Shown: positions 6,696 through 14,081 of the stretch, piece by piece
Layout: every line of letters starts with the position of its first letter
Position numbering within the stretch: the stretch's first letter is position 1
Source of the DNA: Halioxenophilus aromaticivorans
Lineage (GTDB): Bacteria; Pseudomonadota; Gammaproteobacteria; Pseudomonadales; Cellvibrionaceae
Assembly (NCBI RefSeq): GCF_042850945.1
Contig: NZ_AP031496.1
Span: 2,418,001 to 2,482,000, forward strand
Reading direction: 5' to 3'
DNA length: 64,000 bases
Program-made: the position numbers and the translations under genes
The notes under the pieces: generated by a model
The model's input: the letters and a program-made list of their open reading frames with translations, nothing else
Database searches by the model: none
What the model was told of the DNA's origin: nothing

Positions 6696-7652
6696 ATGAA
6701 CACAACCTCTAGAGCGAACATCAAACAAGAACGAAATATTGGTATCGATGTGGGTAAAACTTTTCTCGATATTCACATTTTGGAGTGTGATCGTTATTGG
6801 CAAATTCACAACACAGAAAGTGACATTAAAAATCTTATTAAAACTTTACGGCGTTATAACTTAACCCGAATCGTTGTTGAGGCCACAGGTGGATATGAGC
6901 GATCGCTCGTTGAAGCTTTGGCAGACGCAGACATGCCGGTTGTCGTTGTTCAACCTATGAATATTCGGCAGTTCGCGAAGGCTCAAGGAGTGATGGCTAA
7001 AACGGATAAGATTGATGCTCGAATCATTGCTCAATTCAGTGCGATTATGAAGCCTGAGGTTAGAGCAATAAGTAGCAAAAAGGTACGGTACGTCAAGGAC
7101 TTACTGGCGAGAAAGCGACAGTTGATCGAAGCTAGAACCCAAGAGCTTAATCGGCTTCACAAGTCAGTAAACAGATTAGAGAGATCGCACGCTAGACTAA
7201 TTAAAGTTCTGGACAAAGAAATAGATTGGGTCAACGTTCGACTTACGAAAGCTGTGGCTGAGGTGACGGAATGGCAATCTACCTATGATCTCTTGTTGAG
7301 CGTTCCTGGTGTAGGTCCGGCGGTAGCGCATACGCTCTTAGGAGAGCTACCAGAACTTGGTTCATTGAGTAGCCGACAAGTCGGCGCGCTTTGCGGCTTA
7401 GCGCCCTATAATCGCGATAGTGGGAGCATGCGAGGTAAACGAAGAATCAAAGGTGGCCGAGCACCAATTAGAACGGTTTTGTATATGGCAATGATGAGTG
7501 CGATTCAATGTAATCCAATCATGAAAAACTTCTTCAACAAGTTGGTTGAATCAGGAAAGCACAAGAAGGTAGCGCTCACCGCCTGCATGCGAAAAATGAT
7601 GACTATATTAAACGCCATGGTGCGTGATGGACGTCGGTGGCAAGAGGCCTAA
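6696..7652 (+). CDS. IS110-family (DEDD) transposase, copy 1
   Basis: A 318-residue recombinase. The N-terminal RuvC-like DEDD domain shows the first Asp in NIGIDVGKTFLDIHI, the Glu in IVVEATGGYE, and two Asp in KTDKIDARIIAQF. The C-terminal Tnp_20 domain shows LLSVPGVGPAVAHTLLGELPELG and GLAPYNRDSGSMRGKRRIKGG, including the serine used for strand cleavage in the family. AAGGGTGAG precedes the ATG. This copy has Glu and Arg where copies 2 and 3 have Ala (VASGKHKK) and Ser (DGSRWQEA). It should be active with the RNA encoded in its leader. Confidence 0.95.
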   Translation: MNTTSRANIKQERNIGIDVGKTFLDIHILECDRYWQIHNTESDIKNLIKTLRRYNLTRIVVEATGGYERSLVEALADADMPVVVVQPMNIRQFAKAQGVMAKTDKIDARIIAQFSAIMKPEVRAISSKKVRYVKDLLARKRQLIEARTQELNRLHKSVNRLERSHARLIKVLDKEIDWVNVRLTKAVAEVTEWQSTYDLLLSVPGVGPAVAHTLLGELPELGSLSSRQVGALCGLAPYNRDSGSMRGKRRIKGGRAPIRTVLYMAMMSAIQCNPIMKNFFNKLVESGKHKKVALTACMRKMMTILNAMVRDGRRWQEA

Positions 7653-7755
7653 TAAACTAAGAATTGCTTGCGGTAGACTTGACTTGGAACCACAGTCGCT
7701 TGTTATATTGACCTTTCCCCTAAGTTAATACCACTCCCTCGATGAGATATTTGCC

Positions 7756-8574
7756 TTATGCTGCCTGTGCCGCGTAGGCTACTGGCGTCATGTAATTTAA
7801 TGAGCTGTGCGGCCGCTCATGGTTATAGTGCGCACGCCATTGATCTATTTCGTAGCGGGCTTCCTCTATTGTTCGGAACCAGTGCTGATTCAGACAGGTG
7901 TCTCTAAACTTGCCATTTAGGCTTTCGACGAAGGCGTTTTGCGTTGGCTTGCCAGGCTGAATAAAGTTGAGTTTGACCTGATTTTCTTTACTCCAGAAGA
8001 ACATGGCTTTGCTGGTGTATTCAGTACCGTTGTCACAAGTGATACTTTCAGGCTTACCACGGGTCTCGATTAGTTGATCTAAGAAACGGGCTACGCGATT
8101 TCCACTAATAGAAAACTCTGCCAGCTGTCCGACCAGTTCGCGACTGTAGTCATCAACTACATTTAGTATTCGGAAACGTCTACCATTACTCAGTTGATCT
8201 GATACAAAATCCATAGACCAGCGCTCGTTGATTTGCTTAGGTAAGTCCATCACAGGCACAGGGCGCGTGAGCTTTTTACGCTTTTTTGTACGAACCTGCA
8301 GTCCTTCCTCTGTGTAAACACGGTAGGTTCGCTTCTTGTTAGTCACCAACCCTTCGGCTTTCAGTAACCCGTGTAGCAAGAGGTAGCCATACCGACTGTA
8401 TTGTGCTGCTAGCTCTTTCAATCGCTTCCGAAGAACATCGTCGTCGTAGCCCTTAGCCCGATAGCGATAGCCTGTTCGGCTAATACCAGAAAGCCAGCAA
8501 GCACGGCGCTCGCTCAAGCCAAACGTTTCGACCAGATAACTGGCGACAGGCTTACGTTCAGCCGGCTTTACCAC
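7756..8574 (-). CDS. IS3-family transposase OrfB (DDE integrase)
   Basis: The 272-codon frame has an HTH_21 region (LKELAAQYSRYGYLLLHGLL) followed by a retroviral-type integrase core. The DDE triad is visible: Asp in RWSMDFVSDQL, Asp in ITCDNGTEYTS, Glu in NAFVESLNGKFRD. The C-terminal YNHERPHSSLNYMTPVAY is typical of the IS3/IS407 side of the family. It is expressed by -1 frameshifting from OrfA at A AAA AAG (8574-8580); the listed GTG start is only where the frame opens. Confidence 0.93.
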   Translation of the reverse strand: MVKPAERKPVASYLVETFGLSERRACWLSGISRTGYRYRAKGYDDDVLRKRLKELAAQYSRYGYLLLHGLLKAEGLVTNKKRTYRVYTEEGLQVRTKKRKKLTRPVPVMDLPKQINERWSMDFVSDQLSNGRRFRILNVVDDYSRELVGQLAEFSISGNRVARFLDQLIETRGKPESITCDNGTEYTSKAMFFWSKENQVKLNFIQPGKPTQNAFVESLNGKFRDTCLNQHWFRTIEEARYEIDQWRAHYNHERPHSSLNYMTPVAYAAQAA

Positions 8575-8831
8575 TTTTTTGACAAGACATCCTTCATGGC
8601 CTCCACTTCAAGTAGCTTTTCTGCAAGAAGCTTCTTCAACTTGGCGTTCTCCGCCTCCATATCCTTCATGCGTTTAGCTTCATTGACTTCCATGCCAGCA
8701 TACTTTGAACGCCAGTTGTAAAAAGTACCTTCAGATATCCCCAGCTCGCGACAAATATCAGGCACTTTGGTACCCGCTTCATGCTGTTTGATCGCTTTGA
8801 TGATTTGCTCTTCGGTGTATCGTTTCTTCAT
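8568..8831 (-). CDS. IS3-family OrfA (HTH and leucine zipper)
   Basis: An 87-residue protein with an N-terminal helix-turn-helix (TEEQIIKAIKQHEAGTKVPD, then GISEGTFYNWRSKY) and a C-terminal leucine-zipper-like helix (MKDMEAENAKLKKLLAEKLL) used for multimerisation. The stop lies 5 bases past the slippery A AAA AAG, so ribosomes shifting -1 make the OrfAB transposase, while OrfA alone usually acts as a regulator in this family. Confidence 0.92.
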   Translation of the reverse strand: MKKRYTEEQIIKAIKQHEAGTKVPDICRELGISEGTFYNWRSKYAGMEVNEAKRMKDMEAENAKLKKLLAEKLLEVEAMKDVLSKKW

Positions 8832-8908
8832 AGTAATGAGATCCCCTTGGGAGTAGATTAACTGGAAATCTCATCAACGTCATGGTTCTATTTTTCGGGG
8901 AAAGGTCA

Positions 8909-9078
8909 CTTCCTTGCGATTTCTGCTTTGGTGCCTAGCCTAAGTTTACCACCCTGGATTGGTATTGCTACTTTGTTTGTGCAGTGCTGACCGCGCTAGG
9001 GGACTAAGGTGTCGCACGGATACTTTGCTGTGAATCACTGTGATGGTTCAGCTCATAACCCCCACAACCACCGTAGAC
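8909..9078 (-). repeat. ORF-less repeated cassette, copy G (5' half lost)
   Basis: The 170 bp from CCTTGCGATTT to ACCACCGTAGACTTATAACG match the right half of the full copies (shared blocks CCTAAGTTTACCACCCTGG, GGATACTTTGCTGTGAATCA). The left half was removed next to the IS3 element. Confidence 0.85.
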
Positions 9079-9195
9079 TTATAACGCCTTGCTAACCTGA
9101 GCCATGCCGGGAGCGTTGTGTAGCCCATAAAATGCACGCAGTGCATGGGCGAAACGAAGCGGAGGTATGGCTTCAGGTTGAGCAATTTGTTAGGC
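9079..9195 (-). other. attC site 10
   Basis: The cores are TTATAAC and GTTAGGC. The arms CCTTGCTAACCTGAGCCAT and ATGGCTTCAGGTTGAGCAA pair almost fully, with the inner pair GCCCAT/ATGGGC. It belongs to GFA-type gene 1. Confidence 0.9.
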
Positions 9196-9197
9196 AT

Positions 9198-9617
9198 TTA
9201 AGCACCCAGGTTTGGGGGTAAAATTTCAAACTTAGGCACTCCTTCAGGAAACACCGCCCAATTTGGAGCTGAAGCTGTATAAATTGCCATTGCTGGTACA
9301 AACTCATTTGAATTATTTAAAGTGGATGCGGCAACTGAATAAAAATTACCTACTGTAACTTCTGCGCATATTGTTACTCCGCATTTTTCACAGAATAGAT
9401 AATTCATGTCTTTTCCTGAGCTACCCTTACGAGTAAAGATAACAGGACTACCACTAACAATTTTAAAATTATCTTTTGGAATCCATACCCCAAACCATTT
9501 ATCCGAGCCAGTAAGAATTTGGCATTCTTTGCAATAGCAAAACAGCGAATTTATTGGTTCACCGTCAATAGAGTATTTTAAATTTCCACACCCGCAACTA
9601 CCATTTTTTACGGACAT
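9198..9617 (-). CDS. GFA/CENP-V-type zinc protein 1
   Basis: The 139-residue product starts at 9617 behind a strong AAGGAGG; the longer upstream frame is attC. Zinc-binding cysteines of the GFA fold are present: GSCGCGNLKYSI, FCYCKECQILTG, and LFCEKCGVTICAE. The family is named after a reported glutathione-dependent formaldehyde-activating enzyme, but most members are uncharacterised, so no reaction is claimed. A related gene (about half identical by eye) lies at 11656. Confidence 0.85.
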   Translation of the reverse strand: MSVKNGSCGCGNLKYSIDGEPINSLFCYCKECQILTGSDKWFGVWIPKDNFKIVSGSPVIFTRKGSSGKDMNYLFCEKCGVTICAEVTVGNFYSVAASTLNNSNEFVPAMAIYTASAPNWAVFPEGVPKFEILPPNLGA

Positions 9618-9646
9618 TTTTTGCCTCCTTGATAAATTCGATTGAT

Positions 9647-9707
9647 GCCTAGCGCCTGCGTAATAGGCGCGAGCTTGCGAGCGTCCTAATTGACGCATTT
9701 GTTAAAC
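9647..9707 (-). other. attC site 11 (short, degenerate left core)
   Basis: The cores are GCCTAGC (a change from GCCTAAC) and GTTAAAC. The arms GCGCCTGCGTAATAGG and CCTAATTGACGCA, and inner CGAGCTTGCG, make a 61-bp site. The left-core change may reduce recombination. Confidence 0.72.
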
Positions 9708-9710
9708 GTT

Positions 9711-10295
9711 TCATGGTGCATACTCTGCTGGTGGGAGATCACCCGTGACTAGCTGCGGAAAAAATGTGTATTCCTCACGAAATCTCCGTTTGCCTCTCAA
9801 TTTAGATAGCAATGATAGAAACCAATTCAATATGCCTTTCCCTGAATCATATTCCATCAAAATAGTGAAAGATTCGTTTTTTAATCCAATTGGTCTCCCC
9901 CCGCCCTCTGGATACTCATTAAGATCATGATCGTCAAACCTAAAAAGGAAACGACTCTGGCCAGGTGCCATTTGGGGAATAACTACATCGAATAGTTCAC
10001 CAAAACTTTCTCTTGGTGAATTGCGCCTTAGAACACCACTTATACTGAGCTTTATATTCTCTGCTCTAGAGCCACCAATATTTACTAGGGTGAACTCAAC
10101 GAAAATATCTTGGAATCTCGTTTTTTGCTTGATTGTTGCTTCACCAGAAACGCCCTTTGGGGTTTCATACTCAAACTCTGGCCCAAACCTGTTTCTAACT
10201 TGGTGATATATTTCGAGGACAGGCGCCTTGTGGGAGCTAACAACTTGAACTCCAACTCTCATTGCACCAGTGATTGCCGAGCTTGATACTTCCAT
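9711..10295 (-). CDS. Hypothetical cassette protein
   Basis: The 194-residue product starts at 10295 behind GAAGAGGAAG. The sequence is soluble and β-rich (FQDIFVEFTLVNIGGSRAENIKL; FTILMEYDSGKG), with a short hydrophobic helix near the C-terminus (GILNWFLSLLSKLRGKRRF). The N-terminal part (MEVSSSAITGAMRVGVQVV) is only mildly hydrophobic. Family not recognised. Confidence 0.65.
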   Translation of the reverse strand: MEVSSSAITGAMRVGVQVVSSHKAPVLEIYHQVRNRFGPEFEYETPKGVSGEATIKQKTRFQDIFVEFTLVNIGGSRAENIKLSISGVLRRNSPRESFGELFDVVIPQMAPGQSRFLFRFDDHDLNEYPEGGGRPIGLKNESFTILMEYDSGKGILNWFLSLLSKLRGKRRFREEYTFFPQLVTGDLPPAEYAP

Positions 10296-10308
10296 GCTTC
10301 CTCTTCAC

Positions 10309-10432
10309 GTTTAACGCTACCAGCACAGGCCGGAGCTGTGTTGATTGGTTTGTGCCAGCGTAGCGTTAAGGCACAAACCGAGCAACATGGCGGAGGTCCA
10401 GCCAGCTTGCTGGCGAGTGTGGCTGGAATTGT
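10309..10432 (-). other. attC site 12 (common long type, split by IS110)
   Basis: The left core is GTTTAAC and the body is the common type, with one change (GAGCAACATGG where others have GAGCAACGCAG). It is cut after GT by IS110 copy 2. The right remnant at 11649 reads ATGGC instead of a normal TTRRRY tail. Confidence 0.87.
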
Positions 10433-10487
10433 ATGGTTGGAATAACACGATTTCCCTTCCTGTTATCTAAGCGATAAAGTGTGGCCC

Positions 10488-10635
10488 ATGTCTGCGGCAA
10501 CAGACATTCAGCACGGTAGCTCGATGGCTGAAAGGCACCGGTATTACCGAGTCCGTTAACAAGCCGGAGCGCCGTGCTGACCCTACTTTTAACTCGAACA
10601 GTCGAAGGGGCCACGAGCCCGAATGTAGCAAGGGT
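10488..10635 (+). ncRNA. Predicted IS110 bridge (seeker) RNA, copy 2
   Basis: Its sequence is identical to the copy 1 leader over the folded region: the 5' hairpin, the loop closed by TCAGCACGG/CCGTGCTGA containing TTAACAAG, and the second loop containing ACAGTCG. Confidence 0.68.
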
Positions 10636-10640
10636 GAGTT

Positions 10641-11597
10641 ATGAACACAACCTCTAGAGCGAACATCAAACAAGAACGAAATATTGGTATCGATGTGGGT
10701 AAAACTTTTCTCGATATTCACATTTTGGAGTGTGATCGTTATTGGCAAATTCACAACACAGAAAGTGACATTAAAAATCTTATTAAAACTTTACGGCGTT
10801 ATAACTTAACCCGAATCGTTGTTGAGGCCACAGGTGGATATGAGCGATCGCTCGTTGAAGCTTTGGCAGACGCAGACATGCCGGTTGTCGTTGTTCAACC
10901 TATGAATATTCGGCAGTTCGCGAAGGCTCAAGGAGTGATGGCTAAAACGGATAAGATTGATGCTCGAATCATTGCTCAATTCAGTGCGATTATGAAGCCT
11001 GAGGTTAGAGCAATAAGTAGCAAAAAGGTACGGTACGTCAAGGACTTACTGGCGAGAAAGCGACAGTTGATCGAAGCTAGAACCCAAGAGCTTAATCGGC
11101 TTCACAAGTCAGTAAACAGATTAGAGAGATCGCACGCTAGACTAATTAAAGTTCTGGACAAAGAAATAGATTGGGTCAACGTTCGACTTACGAAAGCTGT
11201 GGCTGAGGTGACGGAATGGCAATCTACCTATGATCTCTTGTTGAGCGTTCCTGGTGTAGGTCCGGCGGTAGCGCATACGCTCTTAGGAGAGCTACCAGAA
11301 CTTGGTTCATTGAGTAGCCGACAAGTCGGCGCGCTTTGCGGGTTAGCGCCCTACAATCGAGATAGTGGGAGCATGCGAGGCAAACGAAGAATCAAAGGTG
11401 GCCGAGCACCAATTAGAACCGTTTTGTATATGGCAATGATGAGTGCGATTCAATGTAATCCAATCATGAAAAACTTCTTCAACAAGTTGGTTGCATCAGG
11501 AAAGCACAAGAAGGTAGCGCTCACCGCCTGCATGCGAAAAATGATGACCATATTAAACGCCATGGTGCGTGATGGAAGTCGGTGGCAAGAGGCCTAA
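10641..11597 (+). CDS. IS110-family (DEDD) transposase, copy 2
   Basis: The 318-residue product is intact, with the DEDD residues and the serine-bearing GLAPYNRDSGSMRG segment unchanged. It differs from copy 1 by two residues (VASGKHKK, DGSRWQEA) and several silent bases, and its protein equals copy 3. Near identity of the three copies shows recent spread compared with the diverged cassettes around them. Confidence 0.95.
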   Translation: MNTTSRANIKQERNIGIDVGKTFLDIHILECDRYWQIHNTESDIKNLIKTLRRYNLTRIVVEATGGYERSLVEALADADMPVVVVQPMNIRQFAKAQGVMAKTDKIDARIIAQFSAIMKPEVRAISSKKVRYVKDLLARKRQLIEARTQELNRLHKSVNRLERSHARLIKVLDKEIDWVNVRLTKAVAEVTEWQSTYDLLLSVPGVGPAVAHTLLGELPELGSLSSRQVGALCGLAPYNRDSGSMRGKRRIKGGRAPIRTVLYMAMMSAIQCNPIMKNFFNKLVASGKHKKVALTACMRKMMTILNAMVRDGSRWQEA

Positions 11598-11623
11598 TAA
11601 AGTATGAATTGCTTGCGGTAGAC

Positions 11624-11653
11624 TTGACTTGGAACCACAGTCGCTTGTATGGC
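11624..11653 (+). promoter_or_regulatory. Promoter formed at the IS110 copy 2 right edge
   Basis: TTGACT (11624-11629) from the IS right end lies 18 bp from TATGGC (11648-11653), most of which comes from flanking DNA. It would fire rightward, antisense to the GFA gene at 11656-12072. The same IS -35 with the IS left end (TATGGT) gives an equivalent promoter in a circular intermediate. Confidence 0.5.
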
Positions 11654-11655
11654 AT

Positions 11656-12072
11656 TTAGCCACCCATTCCCGGTGGTAAAATATCAAACTTTGGGACATT
11701 TTCAGGAAATAATGCCCATGATGGCGCCGAAGATGTGTAGATTGACATTTTGGGGCTGAATTTATTGTTTTTTAATGATGTTGCTGAAACAGAGTTAAAT
11801 TTCCCTACAGTTATTTCAGCGCATAATGTAGTGCTGCAATTTCCGCAGAACTGATAGTTAACCTTTTTTCCTGAATCACCAACTCGCGAATAAGTTGATG
11901 GCGCACCTTTTGTAAAGTTGAAATTATCCTTAGGCACCCAAATTCCAAACCACTTATCTGAGCCTGTAAGTGATTGGCACTCACTACAATAGCAAAAAAT
12001 TGAGTTTATTGGATCGCCTTTAAAGCAATACTCAATATCTCCACAACAACAACTTCCAATATGTTCTTCCAT
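11656..12072 (-). CDS. GFA/CENP-V-type zinc protein 2
   Basis: A 138-residue paralogue of the protein at 9198. Zinc ligands occur at IGSCCCGDIEYCF, FCYCSECQSLTG and QFCGNCSTTLCAE; the segment SLTGSDKWFGIWVPKDNF is nearly the same in both. It ends at VPKFDILPPGMGG, against the other's VPKFEILPPNLGA. The ATG is preceded by GGAGAAAAC. Two related but diverged cassettes a few kb apart point to separate captures or an old cassette duplication. Confidence 0.85.
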   Translation of the reverse strand: MEEHIGSCCCGDIEYCFKGDPINSIFCYCSECQSLTGSDKWFGIWVPKDNFNFTKGAPSTYSRVGDSGKKVNYQFCGNCSTTLCAEITVGKFNSVSATSLKNNKFSPKMSIYTSSAPSWALFPENVPKFDILPPGMGG

Positions 12073-12094
12073 GTTTTCTCCGATATCTCTATAT

Positions 12095-12150
12095 GCCTAA
12101 CGCTCAAAGCAAGCGCCCAGTACGCGTCGCTTTGCCTTTGCTTGTTATGT
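12095..12150 (-). other. attC site 13 (short)
   Basis: The cores are GCCTAAC and GTTATGT, with arms CTCAAAGCAAGCG and CGCTTTGCCTTTGCTTG. The site is 56 bp and belongs to the DUF3303 cassette. Confidence 0.82.
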
Positions 12151-12152
12151 GC

Positions 12153-12389
12153 TTAATCAAGAGGATACAGTTCAAAATCGACGAACTGTTCCCACTTTTT
12201 AAACCACTCATAAAACAGAGCCTCATTATTTGATTCCATCAGTTGAAAGCAGATGTCTTTTTCTGTGTTTACCCACGAGTTCAAATAATACAAACCATCA
12301 GGTAATTGGCGCCCCTTCGCGTTATAAACCTTGTAATTCTCTTCCATTAGCCCAGGCTTGAAATTTTCAATAACCATGTACTTCTTCAC
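12153..12389 (-). CDS. DUF3303 family protein
   Basis: A 78-residue protein starting at a GTG (12389) with AAGGAG 9 bases upstream. The pattern MVIENFKPG near the start, then NSWVNTEKDICFQLMES and FVDFELYPL at the end, fits the DUF3303 ferredoxin-like fold family. Function is unknown; members are common as integron cassettes and in small operons. Confidence 0.7.
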   Translation of the reverse strand: MKKYMVIENFKPGLMEENYKVYNAKGRQLPDGLYYLNSWVNTEKDICFQLMESNNEALFYEWFKKWEQFVDFELYPLD

Positions 12390-12406
12390 GGTTTCTCCTT
12401 ATTGGC

Positions 12407-12467
12407 ATATAACGCTGGCCTAAATTGCGCCCACGGAGTGGGCGTCGATTTGAGGCCCTTGTTATGA
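12407..12467 (-). other. attC site 14 (short)
   Basis: The cores are ATATAAC and GTTATGA. The arms GGCCTAAATTGCGCCCAC and GTGGGCGTCGATTTGAGGCC pair almost fully over the 61-bp site. Confidence 0.85.
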
Positions 12468-12902
12468 GCCCTTTGCTCCTACAAGAGCAGTTTGCTTTTC
12501 ATTTAATAACGATTTGAGTTTAGCAAGTTTCTCAGGTTTCCCCTTAATCTGTTTTAGAAGCTGAGGGTTTTTTCCTCCGTCCGTTTTGGCTGAAAGAGAC
12601 GCGATATCCCGTTCGTATTTGTCTATTTTAATAGTTAATTCTTGAATTTCATGTTCTAAGTTACGAATTATTGCTTTGTCACTATTTTTTACTTGGTCTA
12701 CTGAATACAACGCATATAGAAAAATACTAATTCCTAGCAGTACAGATCCGAGGGCTAATCCACCACCTGATTGGTACATTACTGTTCCACAAAATGGACA
12801 TAAATGCTGTACTCTATTCTGTAGAAAAAATCCTCCCTTTAGATGCCAGAGCCTAGGTGTGCACTTTTTCCCGCAACTTTTACACTCGATTCTTTCATCC
12901 AT
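12462..12902 (-). CDS. Zinc-ribbon, single-helix membrane, coiled-coil protein
   Basis: A 146-residue protein in three parts: a zinc ribbon with two CxxC knuckles (CKSCGKKC at residues 7-14, CPFCG near 35), one transmembrane helix (GGGLALGSVLLGISIFLYALY, about 47-67), and a long charged coiled coil (LEHEIQELTIKIDKYERDI onward) to the end. No family recognised. The plan resembles membrane-tethered sensor or scaffold proteins, but no function is claimed. Its stop lies in its attC. Confidence 0.68.
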   Translation of the reverse strand: MDERIECKSCGKKCTPRLWHLKGGFFLQNRVQHLCPFCGTVMYQSGGGLALGSVLLGISIFLYALYSVDQVKNSDKAIIRNLEHEIQELTIKIDKYERDIASLSAKTDGGKNPQLLKQIKGKPEKLAKLKSLLNEKQTALVGAKGS

Positions 12903-12921
12903 AGCTCAAACTCTCGTAAGC

Positions 12922-13035
12922 TCATAACGCCAACAACACGGGACCAGCGCAGTGGAGCCAATTTGCGGTAGAGTGAACGAAGTGAACCGTAAATTGGAGG
13001 AGCGTAGCTGGTTCCCGTGCTTGTTTTTGTTATAC
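12922..13035 (-). other. attC site 15
   Basis: The cores are TCATAAC and GTTATAC. The arms CAACAACACGGGACCAGCGCAG and GCGTAGCTGGTTCCCGTGCTTG, and inner CCAATTT/AAATTGG, fold the site. It belongs to the nucleotidyltransferase cassette. Confidence 0.9.
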
Positions 13036-13491
13036 GAATTGACTGACATCTTCTAGATCTACCTGCCGTCCTAGCTTTCGCTTATAGGTGATTAGTTCAT
13101 CTTTTTCCATAACTCTGAGTTGACGACCATAGAGCGAAAGCAATTGGTACTTCTTAAAGTCGAGCTTCTTTTGGCACCAAGATTTGGAAATTGAATCATA
13201 AATTTTACATTCCTTATCGCTACCAATTTCAACTATCTGATCTATATAGTTGAATTGCACATAGGTGAGATCCCACTTCTCGCCAATATGGTGCGCAGGT
13301 CCAAAAGTGACGTAGTCCTTCCCCATATATGAAATTTGATTGATCAATTGATCTGGGACATATAGATCAATATCGGCTAACTGCCTCTTTGATCCATATG
13401 CTTGAGCAGCGAGACCGCCGCATATTAAATATGGGATATTACCTTTTTCCAGGTAGTCAATAATCCAGTCTAGAGCGGGTATTCTATGCAT
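13030..13491 (-). CDS. MNT/AbiEii-like nucleotidyltransferase
   Basis: The 153-residue product starts at 13491 (MHRIPALDWIIDYLEKG). The nucleotidyltransferase fold signature is clear: LICGGLAAQAYGSKRQLADIDLYV carries the GG...R...DxD pattern, and VQFNYIDQIVEIGSD may give the third acidic residue. Related proteins include the lincosamide nucleotidyltransferase type, AbiEii-like toxins and uncharacterised nucleotidyltransferase-fold proteins. Without an antitoxin-like partner in the cassette, the function remains open. Confidence 0.75.
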   Translation of the reverse strand: MHRIPALDWIIDYLEKGNIPYLICGGLAAQAYGSKRQLADIDLYVPDQLINQISYMGKDYVTFGPAHHIGEKWDLTYVQFNYIDQIVEIGSDKECKIYDSISKSWCQKKLDFKKYQLLSLYGRQLRVMEKDELITYKRKLGRQVDLEDVSQFV

Positions 13492-13512
13492 CGGACTTAA
13501 AATTTGGGTTTC

Positions 13513-13641
13513 GTATAACGCTACCAGCACAGGCCGGAGCTGTGTTGTTTGGTTTGTGCCAGCGTAGCGTTAAGGCACAAACCGAGCAACGCAGCGGAGG
13601 TCCAGCCAGCTTGCTGGCGATTGTGCCTGGTATTGTTATAT
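13513..13641 (-). other. attC site 16 (common long type)
   Basis: The cores are GTATAAC and GTTATAT, with the common long body. It belongs to ORF-less cassette B. Confidence 0.92.
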
Positions 13642-13969
13642 GTGGTGGCCATATTGCTACCTGGAATTTTGTTTATGTGTGGTACGTACAAAAGGTGCGG
13701 GCCACGGATTTGCATTTTAGTGCTTTGGTACGCGGGCTGCTGAGAACGAACGGGAAGAGGGCGTTAATTTGATCCTTTACCTTCCGTTGGTGCCACGATG
13801 CTGCCTTGCGATTTGTCTTTTGGCGTTGAGTCTGAGTTTACCACCCTTGTGATGTATTGCTACTTTAGCTTTACGCTGTAGGTGGTGCTGCGGAGCTTCT
13901 CATTGCACTGATACTTTGTTGGGGTTCACTACAATGGTTCAGATTGCTTGCCTTAAAACCACCGTAGAC
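13642..13969 (-). repeat. ORF-less repeated cassette, copy B
   Basis: The 328-bp body is collinear with copy A. The outer pairing segment is GTGGTAC here against GTGCCAC, so a C-to-T change leaves a G·T pair. The inner hairpin reads AACGGGAAG/CCTTCCGTT. No conserved reading frame. Confidence 0.8.
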
Positions 13970-14081
13970 TTATAACGCCTGTAGCACCTGCACAAACTGT
14001 GGAGGTGCCATTGTGTTATAAGCGCAGCGGAACACAAAAGGCGCCGCCGCAGTTTGTGTCTGGTGGCTACAATTGTTAGCT
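13970..14081 (-). other. attC site 17
   Basis: The cores are TTATAAC and GTTAGCT. The arms TGTAGCACCTGCACAAACTG and CAGTTTGTGTCTGGTGGCTAC pair closely, with inner CATTGTGTT/AACACAA. It belongs to the gene at 14076. Confidence 0.88.

Larger units (their letters stand above)
6488..7703 (+). mobile_element. IS110-family element, copy 1 (1216 bp)
   Basis: The ends were set by comparing three copies: each runs from ATGGTTGGAATAAC to CACAGTCGCTTGT and is exactly 1216 bp, next to a shared GT core dinucleotide. There are no terminal inverted repeats or clear target duplications, as usual for the family. It has a 207-bp untranslated leader, one transposase gene and a short 3' end. This copy differs from copies 2 and 3 at a few bases. 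Confidence 0.92.
7709..8908 (-). mobile_element. IS3-family element (1200 bp)
   Basis: It is bounded by a 12-bp perfect inverted repeat, TGACCTTTCCCC / GGGGAAAGGTCA, and carries orfA and orfB on the minus strand. The flanks (TTATAT left, CTTCCT right) show no target duplication. The left 160 bp or so of the ORF-less cassette expected here is missing, so insertion was followed by an adjacent deletion. Confidence 0.92.
10433..11648 (+). mobile_element. IS110-family element, copy 2 (1216 bp)
   Basis: It is the same length and ends as copies 1 and 3, and is inserted at the same position of the same attC type in the same orientation. It shares its coding differences with copy 3. Its right flank, TATGGC, is unusual and completes a promoter (see 11624-11653). 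Confidence 0.92.

Noticed and set aside
6522..6809. A 95-codon minus-strand frame repeated at 10467 and 16776
   Set aside because: It is antisense to the IS110 leader and transposase start; its conservation only reflects IS identity, and the leader is better explained as a guide RNA.
6488..7703. Assignment of the attC-targeting element to the IS1111 group
   Set aside because: It shares the attC preference, but I see no clear subterminal inverted repeats, and the long non-coding part is upstream of the transposase, as in the IS110 group. The group is left open.
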